Shown here: positions 1 to 6,800 of the stretch, piece by piece
How positions within the stretch are numbered: position 1 is the first letter of the stretch
Layout: each line of letters begins with the position of its first letter
Assembly (NCBI GenBank): GCA_029059925.1
Contig: JAIDVA010000186.1
Location: 1 to 12,064, forward strand
Origin: Eubacterium sp.
GTDB taxonomy: Bacteria; Bacillota; Clostridia; Oscillospirales; Acutalibacteraceae
Direction: 5' to 3'
DNA: 12,064 bases
The notes under the pieces: model-generated
Seen by the model: the letters and a program-made list of their open reading frames with translations, nothing else
The model's database searches: none
What the model was told of the DNA's origin: nothing
Position numbers and translations under genes: made by a program

Positions 1-58
1 TTGTTCGCCCGTGGGCACAACGATAATGTTGGCGGGCGCACACTGTGCGCCCCTACGA
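1..58 (-). repeat. Partial hairpin repeat at the left window edge
   Basis: On the minus strand this begins TCGTAGGGG and runs straight into a near-perfect palindrome: arms 34-42 and 44-52 are exact 9-bp complements around one base (GGGCGCACA / TGTGCGCCC). A second GC-rich stretch at 6-16 (CGCCCG with GGGC) can pair with itself or with CGGGCG at 33-38, so the element looks cut by the window edge. The opening TCGTAGGG is the same as the ends of the two larger elements at 70-223 and 3554-3666, which suggests one modular family of short, non-coding palindromic repeats. No open reading frame of interest is present. The family assignment is inferred from shared ends and layout only. Confidence 0.6.
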
Positions 59-69
59 ATCACACAATC

Positions 70-223
70 TACACTTTCGTAGGGTGCGAGTGAACCCTTT
101 TGTCACTACGTGACATTTCCCCTGACAGGGGAATAACATCGCACCGTCACATACCAACGGAACGATGTGGGCATCGTTCCCTACGATTGTTTGACCAACA
201 CTTACTAATAGAAACAATAATTT
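70..223 (-). repeat. Multi-hairpin repeat, copy 1, with exchanged hairpin module
   Basis: Positions 136-223 match 3554-3641 in inverted orientation at 86 of 88 positions, 68 bp of them (136-203) without a mismatch; 70-89 match 3647-3666 at 18 of 20. Read on the minus strand from spo0A: stem A (AAACAAT 212-218 with ATTGTTT 186-192), stem B (9-bp arms within 159-180, loop of four), then a third stem. In this copy the third stem's 5-base loop segment is replaced by 46 bp (90-135) carrying two further hairpins: GTCAC/GTGAC at 102-114 and TTCCCC/GGGGAA at 117-133. The ends are TCGTAGGG-like inverted repeats. The layout is MITE-like, but no transposase or target duplication is visible. The element begins within the spo0A stop codon and so forms its 3' UTR. 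Confidence 0.85.
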
Positions 224-992
224 AAGCAGTTGTCTTAAGTGACAGCTTCAATTTATCCGCAATCATTGCAATGAACTCGGAATTGGTTGGCTTGCCGCGT
301 TGTGACTGAATTGTATAACCAAAATATGATGAAAGGACATCAACATCGCCTCTGTCCCATGCAACCTCAATTGCGTGTCGGATAGCCCTTTCAACTCTGG
401 ATGCAGTTGTATTGTACATTTTTGCAACCGTCGGATAAAGCAATTTGGTGACAGAACCAAGCATTTCACTGTCAGACACAGAAAGCTTAATAGCCGTTCT
501 GAGATACTGATAACCTTTAATATGAGCAGGCACACCAATTTGTCGCATAATATCAGAAATAACAACATCAATTTCATTATCTGAAATTTCGTTAAGTTCT
601 CTTCTCTTTTTCTCAGATTTCCAAGATGCGAGGCTTGTAATTCTTTTTGCAACTGAAAGCGCTGTAACAGGCTTGATAAAATAGTAGTTCGCACCGGCAT
701 TAATCATCTGCTCCTCAAAATCCTGTGAATCAACAGAAGAAATAACAGCAACAAGCGGTTTTTCATTAAGTGAATTATTCATATGCTCGAGAATTTCTAT
801 AGCATCACCATTTGGCATAAAGGCATCCATAAGTACAACATCAATATGCTGGGAATCGATAATGGACATAACACGAAGTCCGTCCTTTGCAGTCAGAACA
901 ACATCAAATCCAGCATTTTTCAACTCCTTCTGACACGCCTTGCCAAATTGTGCTGAATCATCAGCTATTAATACTTTTAAATTGGTTTTCAT
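222..992 (-). CDS. spo0A: Stage 0 sporulation response regulator Spo0A
   Basis: Master transcription regulator of entry into sporulation: phosphorylated by the phosphorelay or by histidine kinases, it then binds 0A boxes and works with sigma-A and sigma-H polymerase in the cytoplasm. The 256-residue protein has a receiver domain (about 5-120) with acidic pair D11-D12, phosphoacceptor D56 in LMDAFMP, S85 in the switch position and K107 in FIKP. A short charged linker (about 121-138) leads to the Spo0A DNA-binding domain. The signature GVPAHIKGY (153-161) and the recognition helix region TTASRVERAIRHAIEVAW (195-212) are essentially the Bacillus sequence. I start at 992, not at an upstream in-frame start at 1049, because AAAGGAGGG (999-1007) lies 6 nt before this ATG and the sigma-A promoter lies between the two. 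It follows spoIVB, the usual order in spore formers. Confidence 0.97.
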   Translation of the reverse strand: MKTNLKVLIADDSAQFGKACQKELKNAGFDVVLTAKDGLRVMSIIDSQHIDVVLMDAFMPNGDAIEILEHMNNSLNEKPLVAVISSVDSQDFEEQMINAGANYYFIKPVTALSVAKRITSLASWKSEKKRRELNEISDNEIDVVISDIMRQIGVPAHIKGYQYLRTAIKLSVSDSEMLGSVTKLLYPTVAKMYNTTASRVERAIRHAIEVAWDRGDVDVLSSYFGYTIQSQRGKPTNSEFIAMIADKLKLSLKTTA

Positions 993-998
993 TAAAAA

Positions 999-1007
999 CC
1001 CTCCTTT
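999..1007 (-). promoter_or_regulatory. Shine-Dalgarno site of spo0A
   Basis: The minus strand reads AAAGGAGGG, ending 6 nt before the ATG at 992. It is a strong ribosome binding site and fixes the start of spo0A at 992; the longer frame would place its first codons over the promoter. Confidence 0.9.
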
Positions 1008-1020
1008 ATTTGTTAAGAAG

Positions 1021-1049
1021 AGTGTATCACGAATTGGCAAATTTTGCAA
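1021..1049 (-). promoter_or_regulatory. Sigma-A promoter of spo0A
   Basis: On the minus strand, -35 TTGCAA (1044-1049) and -10 TACACT (1021-1026) are separated by exactly 17 bp, with a TGA just before the -10 (extended -10). Transcription would start near 1014, leaving a leader of about 20 nt before the spo0A ATG at 992. This resembles the vegetative promoter of spo0A in Bacillus. Further upstream AAAGGAATT (about 1092-1100) fits a sigma-H -35, but no -10 is found at proper spacing. I saw no TGTCGAA-type 0A box in this gap. Confidence 0.75.
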
Positions 1050-1100
1050 GTCTTTTTCACGTTCTTTTGCATTTATTTTTCACTTTTTGAAAATTCCTTT

Positions 1101-1131
1101 TAAAACAGAAAGCATCAATTAATGAGGCTTT
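1101..1131 (-). terminator. Weak terminator-like hairpin after spoIVB
   Basis: Just past the spoIVB stop, the minus strand carries AAAGC (1127-1131) and GCTTT (1109-1113), extended after one mismatch by a 3-bp TCA/TGA stem and closed by a 5-nt loop, then CTGTTTTA. The stem is short and AT-rich, so termination is probably partial and some spoIVB transcripts may continue into spo0A. Confidence 0.35.
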
Positions 1132-1136
1132 ACATT

Positions 1137-2339
1137 TTATTCGACTTCTTTGGACTTATCAGCCATTTTTTCTGCAAATATTGCATAGCCTTTTTCCGGA
1201 TTATCCACAATCACATGAGTTAGAGCTCCTATGAGCTTTCCGTTCTGGATAATTGGTGAACCTGACATCCCCTGAACTATACCGCCTGTTTTATCAATCA
1301 GCTCATCATCAATAACTTTAACAACCATATTTTTTTCATTATTATTTTCTCTATAGGACACTCGGGTAATTTCAACATCATAAAGTTTAGGTCCATCCCC
1401 ATCAACAGTGCAGAGCAGCTGAGCACTTCCCTTTTCAACCTCCTGAGGAGCTGCAATCTGGTACAGCTGCAAACCATCAATATCACAGCTGTATTTGCCA
1501 TATATGCCACAGGTACTGTTAACGCTTAATGTTCCGATTACATCATTCGAAAAATCACAGCAAAGCGAACCTGCCTCACCATTACTGCTTTTATAAAGTT
1601 TGGTAACCTGTGCTTTTACCGCTTCACCATTCAGAATAGGCATAATTTCATTCGTATCAACATCTGTAATAGGATGCCCTAACGCTGCAATTGAATCATT
1701 TTCAGGATTGTAAAAGGTAATAGTTCCTATGCCGGCAGTTGAATCACGCACCCATACACCTACCTTGTAGCTTCCTTCAGACGGCGAATATGCAGGTGTT
1801 AAGGTGAAGGTTTTATAATTTCCGTTTCTTTTAACCTTGATTTTATAATCTTTACCATTATTATCATTGAATGTTTCTTCAACCTGTGATGATGATGTCA
1901 TTTTAACATTATTTATACTTATAATTATGTCGCCTTTTTCCAGTCCTGCCTCTCGTGCAGGGTTGCATTTACCATCAGCTGTTTCTACATCCTTTGTACC
2001 TACAACAATTACACCATCGGTATAAAGCTTAATGCCGAAGCTTTCTCCGCTGACATAAACACTTCTCTCACTAGTCTGCGAAATTTTAGCTGTCTTTACA
2101 GGAATAATGCCAAGCAGTTTAATTTCATTTTCGTCAGGCGATACACGAGTGTTTTTCTGAAAATCCACCTGAGCATTATCTGACATATCAACAGTATAAA
2201 TAGTCTTATAGCTTATATTTTTCGAGGAATAGGCTGTTATTTGATCAGGCAGAGCAAAACTGCCAAAGCCTATTAATGTATAAATCAATACTAAAACCAC
2301 TGCAAAACATGCATCTGCTATACGAATTATTTTTTTCAA
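1137..2339 (-). CDS. spoIVB: SpoIVB serine protease, stage IV sporulation
   Basis: Intercompartmental signalling protease: made in the forespore and secreted to the space between the two membranes, it cleaves SpoIVFA so that SpoIVFB can process pro-sigma-K in the mother cell (known for Bacillus). The 400-residue protein, close to the family's ~425, has an N-terminal membrane/signal segment (about 8-30), a PDZ domain (about 100-180, with GLEKGDIIISIN) and the S55 peptidase region. H222 in GHPITD and S359 in GMSGSP are the likely catalytic residues; D344 lies 15 residues before the serine, the spacing of D363 and S378 in Bacillus. The start is TTG at 2339 with GGTGAT upstream; MKKIIR followed by the membrane helix supports it. 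It sits 144 bp before spo0A, the conserved partner, but here follows pfkA rather than recN. Confidence 0.95.
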   Translation of the reverse strand: MKKIIRIADACFAVVLVLIYTLIGFGSFALPDQITAYSSKNISYKTIYTVDMSDNAQVDFQKNTRVSPDENEIKLLGIIPVKTAKISQTSERSVYVSGESFGIKLYTDGVIVVGTKDVETADGKCNPAREAGLEKGDIIISINNVKMTSSSQVEETFNDNNGKDYKIKVKRNGNYKTFTLTPAYSPSEGSYKVGVWVRDSTAGIGTITFYNPENDSIAALGHPITDVDTNEIMPILNGEAVKAQVTKLYKSSNGEAGSLCCDFSNDVIGTLSVNSTCGIYGKYSCDIDGLQLYQIAAPQEVEKGSAQLLCTVDGDGPKLYDVEITRVSYRENNNEKNMVVKVIDDELIDKTGGIVQGMSGSPIIQNGKLIGALTHVIVDNPEKGYAIFAEKMADKSKEVE

Positions 2340-2364
2340 TCAAATCACCGATTATAGTATTAAC

Positions 2365-2394
2365 CAAAAAATAAGACATCTCAAAGATGTCCTT
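2365..2394 (-). terminator. Second of two tandem terminators between pfkA and spoIVB
   Basis: Minus strand: 7-bp stem GACATCT/AGATGTC (2385-2391 with 2375-2381), 3-nt loop, outer AA/TT pairs with one bulged base, then TTATTTTTT. It ends about 25 bp before the spoIVB start codon, so spoIVB transcription must begin in or after the terminators, or rely on read-through. Confidence 0.7.
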
Positions 2395-2416
2395 AAAAAA
2401 AATTTTTTAAATTTTG

Positions 2417-2447
2417 TAAAAAAATAAGGACAGCAGCAGCTGTCCTT
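2417..2447 (-). terminator. Intrinsic terminator of pfkA
   Basis: Minus strand: perfect 9-bp stem AAGGACAGC/GCTGTCCTT (2439-2447 with 2426-2434) with a 4-nt loop, followed by TTATTTTTTT. It lies 14 bp beyond the pfkA stop codon and is the stronger of two terminators placed in series. Confidence 0.85.
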
Positions 2448-2460
2448 TAATTTTATGTAA

Positions 2461-3426
2461 TTAAATTGATACCTCGTGGGCAATGTCATAAAGCTCAAGA
2501 TCAATCGACTTTGACATATTAAGAGCTTCAAAAATATCGTAGTCAACAACCTCTTCTCTCTGAACGGCAACAACACGATTTCCGATATTTTCCATAAGAA
2601 GCTTAACAGCATAATTACCCATACGGGTTGCCATTACTCTGTCTTTGACAGTAGCATATCCACCGCGCTGAACATGACCAAGTGTCATTGAACGCGATTC
2701 AACACCTGTGCGTGCTTCAATCTCCTTTGCGAGTTCATCAACGTCAACATCCACACCTTCGGCAACAATAATAATAAAATGCTTTTTGCCTGTTCTCTGG
2801 GTGCTCTCCATACGCTCAATTACATGCTTTTCAATATCAAACGGAATTTCCGGAATAAGAATTGCTGTAGCACCTACCGCAATACCGGAATTAAGTGCAA
2901 GATAGCCTGCACGTCTGCCCATTACACCTACTACCGTGCAGCGGTCATGGCTTTCACTTGTATCACGAAGTCTGTCAACCATTTCCATAATAGTATTAAG
3001 GCAAGTATCATATCCGATTGTGTAATCACAGCAGGCAATATCATTATCAATCGTACCGGGAATACCTACACAAGGAATACCTCTTTCAGACAAATCTCTT
3101 GCACCGCGGAACGAACCGTCACCGCCAATAACGACTACGCCCTCAATCCCCCATTCCTGACAGGTGCGAATAGCCTTGCGCATACCCTCTTCAGTCGCAA
3201 ATTCAACAGAACGGGCTGAATAGAGAATTGTGCCGCCTCTATTAATAATATCCGACACAGAACGCAAATCCATTTCAATAAAATCGCCGTTAATAAGTCC
3301 GTTATATCCACGGATTACACCGTATACTTTAATTCCGTTTTTACATGCTGTGCGAACTACCGCACGAACAGCAGCGTTCATACCGGGTGCGTCACCACCA
3401 CTTGTTAATACCGCAATTGTTTTCAT
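2461..3426 (-). CDS. pfkA: ATP-dependent 6-phosphofructokinase
   Basis: Cytoplasmic homotetramer that phosphorylates fructose 6-phosphate to fructose 1,6-bisphosphate, the committed step of glycolysis. Its 321 residues match bacterial PfkA (about 320), and the numbering aligns almost residue for residue: SGGDAPGMN at 9-17, GGDGS at 101-105, TIDND at 125-129 with catalytic D127, MGR at 169-171, LGHVQRGG at 249-256. Glycine in GGDGS, rather than the aspartate of pyrophosphate-dependent enzymes, indicates ATP as donor. R21, R25 and R154 of the allosteric site are present, so PEP/ADP control is plausible. The start is ATG at 3424-3426 with AGGAGG 9 nt upstream. It has its own strong promoter and tandem terminators, so it is a single-gene unit, although in order it follows dnaE as in many Firmicutes. 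Confidence 0.97.
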   Translation of the reverse strand: MKTIAVLTSGGDAPGMNAAVRAVVRTACKNGIKVYGVIRGYNGLINGDFIEMDLRSVSDIINRGGTILYSARSVEFATEEGMRKAIRTCQEWGIEGVVVIGGDGSFRGARDLSERGIPCVGIPGTIDNDIACCDYTIGYDTCLNTIMEMVDRLRDTSESHDRCTVVGVMGRRAGYLALNSGIAVGATAILIPEIPFDIEKHVIERMESTQRTGKKHFIIIVAEGVDVDVDELAKEIEARTGVESRSMTLGHVQRGGYATVKDRVMATRMGNYAVKLLMENIGNRVVAVQREEVVDYDIFEALNMSKSIDLELYDIAHEVSI

Positions 3427-3470
3427 AATTAGTATCCTCCTACCCTAAAAATGATAACATAATATATTGT

Positions 3471-3499
3471 ATTTTAATATTACTGAGCAAAAATGTCAA
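3471..3499 (-). promoter_or_regulatory. Sigma-A promoter of pfkA
   Basis: Minus strand: consensus -35 TTGACA (3494-3499), 17-bp spacer, -10 TAAAAT (3471-3476). Start of transcription is expected near 3464, giving a leader of about 38 nt that includes AGGAGG at 3436-3441. This is the best promoter in the window and suggests high constitutive expression of pfkA. I saw no clear catabolite-response element near it. Confidence 0.85.
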
Positions 3500-3553
3500 G
3501 TATTGACTTTGTTTTTTATGTTTTCTATATATTTCCTCTTAAAATATCAGTGC

Positions 3554-3666
3554 AAATTATTGTTTATATTAGAAAGTGTTGGTCAAACAATCGTAGGGAA
3601 CGATGCCCACATCGTTCCGTTGGTATGTGACGGTGCGATGTGGGCATCGCACTCTACGAAAGTATA
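3554..3666 (+). repeat. Multi-hairpin repeat, copy 2, simple form
   Basis: The inverted partner of the element at 70-223. Stem A pairs 3559-3565 with 3585-3591 (ATTGTTT/AAACAAT). Stem B pairs 3597-3605 with 3610-3618 (GGAACGATG/CATCGTTCC, loop CCCA). Stem C pairs 3633-3640 with 3645-3652 (GTGCGATG/CATCGCAC, loop TGGG). The part 3591-3659 is itself a divergent inverted repeat: both ends read TCGTAGRG and both halves carry CGATGCCCACATCG on opposite strands around a short centre (TGGTATGTG). This MITE-like form has no coding capacity and appears to be the intact version of the unit. It lies between the end of dnaE and the pfkA promoter and does not overlap that promoter. Confidence 0.85.
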
Positions 3667-3708
3667 AGATAACGCTGTAAATATCCGAAACGCCTTTAAA
3701 TTAATGTA

Positions 3709-3809
3709 TTTTTTCGTTAGGCAAGGCTTTGGTAAAATTTTGACGACGGGAGCATATGTGGATATGTGACCGAGCAAAATTTTACCAGTAACGCAGCATA
3801 ACGGAAAAA
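3709..3809. repeat. Second palindromic element downstream of dnaE
   Basis: About 101 bp of imperfect inverted repeat. Outer arms TTTTTTCGTTA (3709-3719) and its complement (3799-3809) match at 10 of 11. Inner arms GGTAAAATTTTG (3731-3742) and CAAAATTTTACC (3775-3786) are a perfect 12-bp pair. The centre carries a small hairpin CATAT/ATATG (3753-3766). It shares no obvious sequence with the neighbouring TCGTAGGG elements. It begins 25 bp beyond the dnaE stop, but no T-run follows the inner stem, so it is not a classical intrinsic terminator, though it may protect or end the dnaE mRNA. Copy number elsewhere cannot be judged from here. Confidence 0.7.
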
Positions 3810-3833
3810 GACACAATTTAAATAAACTATAAT

Positions 3834-6800
3834 TTATGACATAAACACTACATTCTCATCACCAAGAATTCTTTTAAGCTCCTTGAGTTCTGTTTCATTC
3901 ACTTCAACAAAGGCATTTCTCGGCTGCAGCTCGTACTTACCACTATCAATATAGTAAAAATAGAGCGGAATTGTTCCGTCAAATATTGCCGTAACACGCT
4001 TTGCAAGCCTGATATTATCGTCAGTTTCGTTCTTAAATCTCAGGAACAGGCCGCGTTTTTTCTTTTTCTTATTATTATTATCAGCTAAATGTGATTGCTG
4101 AGCTGATGCACCTGTCGGCGGCGAAGCAAGCTCTGATGCAAGGATCTTTGCATCCTTCTGCTCCTCCAAAGAAAGATTGCCTACAATACTAATAACATTG
4201 CCGTCATAAATCATTTCTGAATACCTTTCAAGTGTTTTCGGAAATACAATTATTTCAATTGAGCCATATAAATCCTCAACGGTCACAAATGCCATTGTTC
4301 CGCCGTTTCTCGTCTGTTTAAGTGTAGTATGTGTGATAATACCACACAGTTTTACAAGGCATTTATCCTTGTATTTTGACATTGAATCCTTTTCAGCCTC
4401 AATCAAATCAATAGTGTACGCATAACCAAGGTTTTTGCAGGCTTCGGCATATTTGTCCATCGGATGGCCTGAAAGATAAAGACCTGTCATTTCCTTTTCC
4501 ATTTTAAGAAGCTCAGCTTTCGGAAATTCCGAGACATCGGGAATCTCAACATCAAATGACATGATATCACCCTGACCAAGATCAAAAAATCCAACCTGGC
4601 CGTAACGGGTGTTCTGTCTGTAATTTTCAAGATTTGTCACAAGAGCAGGCAATGCCTGAAGCAGCTGTCGTCTGTTATACCCAAAGCAATCCATTGCGCC
4701 ACAGCGGATAAGACTTTCCACAGCACGGCGATTAAAGTGCCCCTCCTGCATACGCTTGCAGAAATCTGTCAAATCGGTAAATGGACCGTTTTTACGTTCC
4801 TCAACAATTTCATCAATAAAATCAGAGCCTACATTTTTAATACCAAGCAAACCGTAATTAATAATTCTGCCATTGGCTGTAAAGCCCTTCATTGATGTAT
4901 TAATATTTGGTGGTCCAAGCCTCAAGCCGATTCGCTTGCACTCAGCAGTATAGCGGGCAATCTTGTTGGATTGATCAAGCACAGAGGTCATAAGCGCCGC
5001 CATAAATTCACTTGGATAATAATGCTTCAGATAAGCCGTTCTGTATGCTACAAGTGCATAACAGGCAGCATGTGACTTGTTAAACGCATATTTTGCAAAA
5101 TCGGACATTTGGTCAAAAATCACATTTGAAGCAGATTTATCAATACCGTTTTTTTCACAGCCTGAAATAAAGGTTTCCCGTTCCTGCTCCATAACAGATA
5201 TTTTCTTTTTGCTCATTGCACGGCGCACAATATCAGCTCGTCCGTAAGAATAGCCTGCAAGCTCACGAAAAATCTGCATTACCTGCTCCTGATAAACCAT
5301 ACAGCCATAGGTGTTTTCAAGTATCGGTCTGAGCTTATCGGTAATATATTTTACATTTGACGGATTATGTGAATTCTCAACAAAGGTATCAATCTGCTTT
5401 GCAGGACCGGGACGATACAGCGAGGTTGCTGCAATCAAATCCTCAAGTGCTGTAGGCTTAAGATTCGTGAGCATCTGTTTCATACCTGAGGATTCAAACT
5501 GGAAAATACCCTCTGTCTGTCCTCTTGCAAAAAGCTTGTAAACATTAGCATCGTCAATTGGCATTGAATCAACATCAACACCTGCTGCCTTGGCAGCATC
5601 ATCAATAACCGTTAAAGTCCTGAGACCAAGGAAGTCCATTTTGAGCAGACCAAGCTCCTCAAGGGTTGTCATAATATACTGTGTTACAGGTACACCATCA
5701 TTGGTCGCAAGCGGGACATAAGATGATACCGGATTATGAGTAATGACTACACCTGCTGCGTGAGTAGATGTATTTCTTGGCATACCCTCAACCTTTTTAG
5801 CAGTTTCAATCAGCTCGTTGACCTGTGGATTTTCCTGCATAAGCTTAGCAAGCTCTTTTGACTTATGAACAGCCTGTTCAATCGTAATATGAAAATCATT
5901 CGGAACAAGCTTGGCAACGGCATCAACAGAAGCATAGGGCATACCCATTGCTCTGCCGACATCGCGGATAGCGGCACGTGTTGCAAGTGTACCAAACGTT
6001 ACTATCTGTGCTACATGGTCCGCACCATATTTATTAGTTACATATTCGATTACCTCTCCGCGTCTTTCATAGCAGAAATCAATATCAAAATCGGGCATGG
6101 ATACACGTTCAGGGTTAAGGAATCGTTCAAAAAGAAGATTATATTTCATCGGATCAAGGTCTGTTATTCCCATACAATAAGCCGCTATCGAACCGGCTCC
6201 GGAACCTCTTCCCGGACCTACGGGAATATCCTTGCTTTTTGCAAACGATACAAAATCAGACACAATAAGATAATAATCGGTATAGCCCATTTTTTCCACA
6301 GTATTAAGCTCATAATCCAGCCTGTCATAATATTCCTGCGGGAGATTTTCGCCATATCTTTTTTTCATTCCCTGCATGCAAAGCATTTTGAAATATTCAA
6401 AATGTTCCATATTATCAGGGGTTTCATAATACGGCAGTTTTGTATTGCCGAATTCAAATTCAAAATTACATCTGTCGGCAATTATCTGTGTATTGTCTAT
6501 CGCTTCGGGTGTATCGGCAAAAAGAGCACGCATTTCCTCCTCGCTTTTGAGATAGAATTCATCTGCGTGAAATTCCAATCCTGTATCATCGCCGATTACA
6601 TGGTTAGTTGCAATGCAGATAAGCACCTGCTGAATTTTTGCATCTTCCTTATTTATATAGTGCACATCATTCGTTGCGGCAAGCGGTATACCTGTTTCTC
6701 TTGAAATACGTTTAACGCCCTCATTAACAGCAAGCTGTTCGGACAAACCGTGATTCTGCAGTTCAAGATAATAGTTGCCCTCACCAAAAACATCACGATA

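Noticed and set aside
1..220. CRISPR array from repeated palindromes
   Set aside because: Only two or three copies, not evenly spaced, no spacers of constant length and no cas genes; they are dispersed hairpin elements.
263..700. Long open frames overlapping spo0A in other frames, and similar ones over pfkA, dnaE and murB
   Set aside because: They lie inside well-supported genes, lack ribosome sites and recognisable motifs, and have low-complexity translations typical of shadow frames.
1092..1100. Possible sigma-H promoter of spo0A
   Set aside because: AAAGGAATT fits the -35 consensus, but the nearest GAA-type -10 is about four bases too close, so the pair does not make a convincing promoter.
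2351..2356. TATAAT as -10 of spoIVB
   Set aside because: It lies 11 bp from the start codon, so transcription would begin within or after the ribosome site, and no -35 is found at suitable distance.
3583..3816. A 77-codon minus-strand frame between dnaE and pfkA
   Set aside because: It runs through both palindromic repeats, and its translation is produced by the hairpin sequence itself; no ribosome site or conserved motif.
3554..3833. Insertion sequence or transposase remnant
   Set aside because: There are inverted-repeat structures but no coding similarity to any transposase, and no target-site duplication could be defined.
4053..4070. Programmed -1 frameshift in dnaE at AAAAAAC
   Set aside because: The heptamer is not in the reading phase needed for X-XXY-YYZ slippage, and no stimulatory structure is evident.
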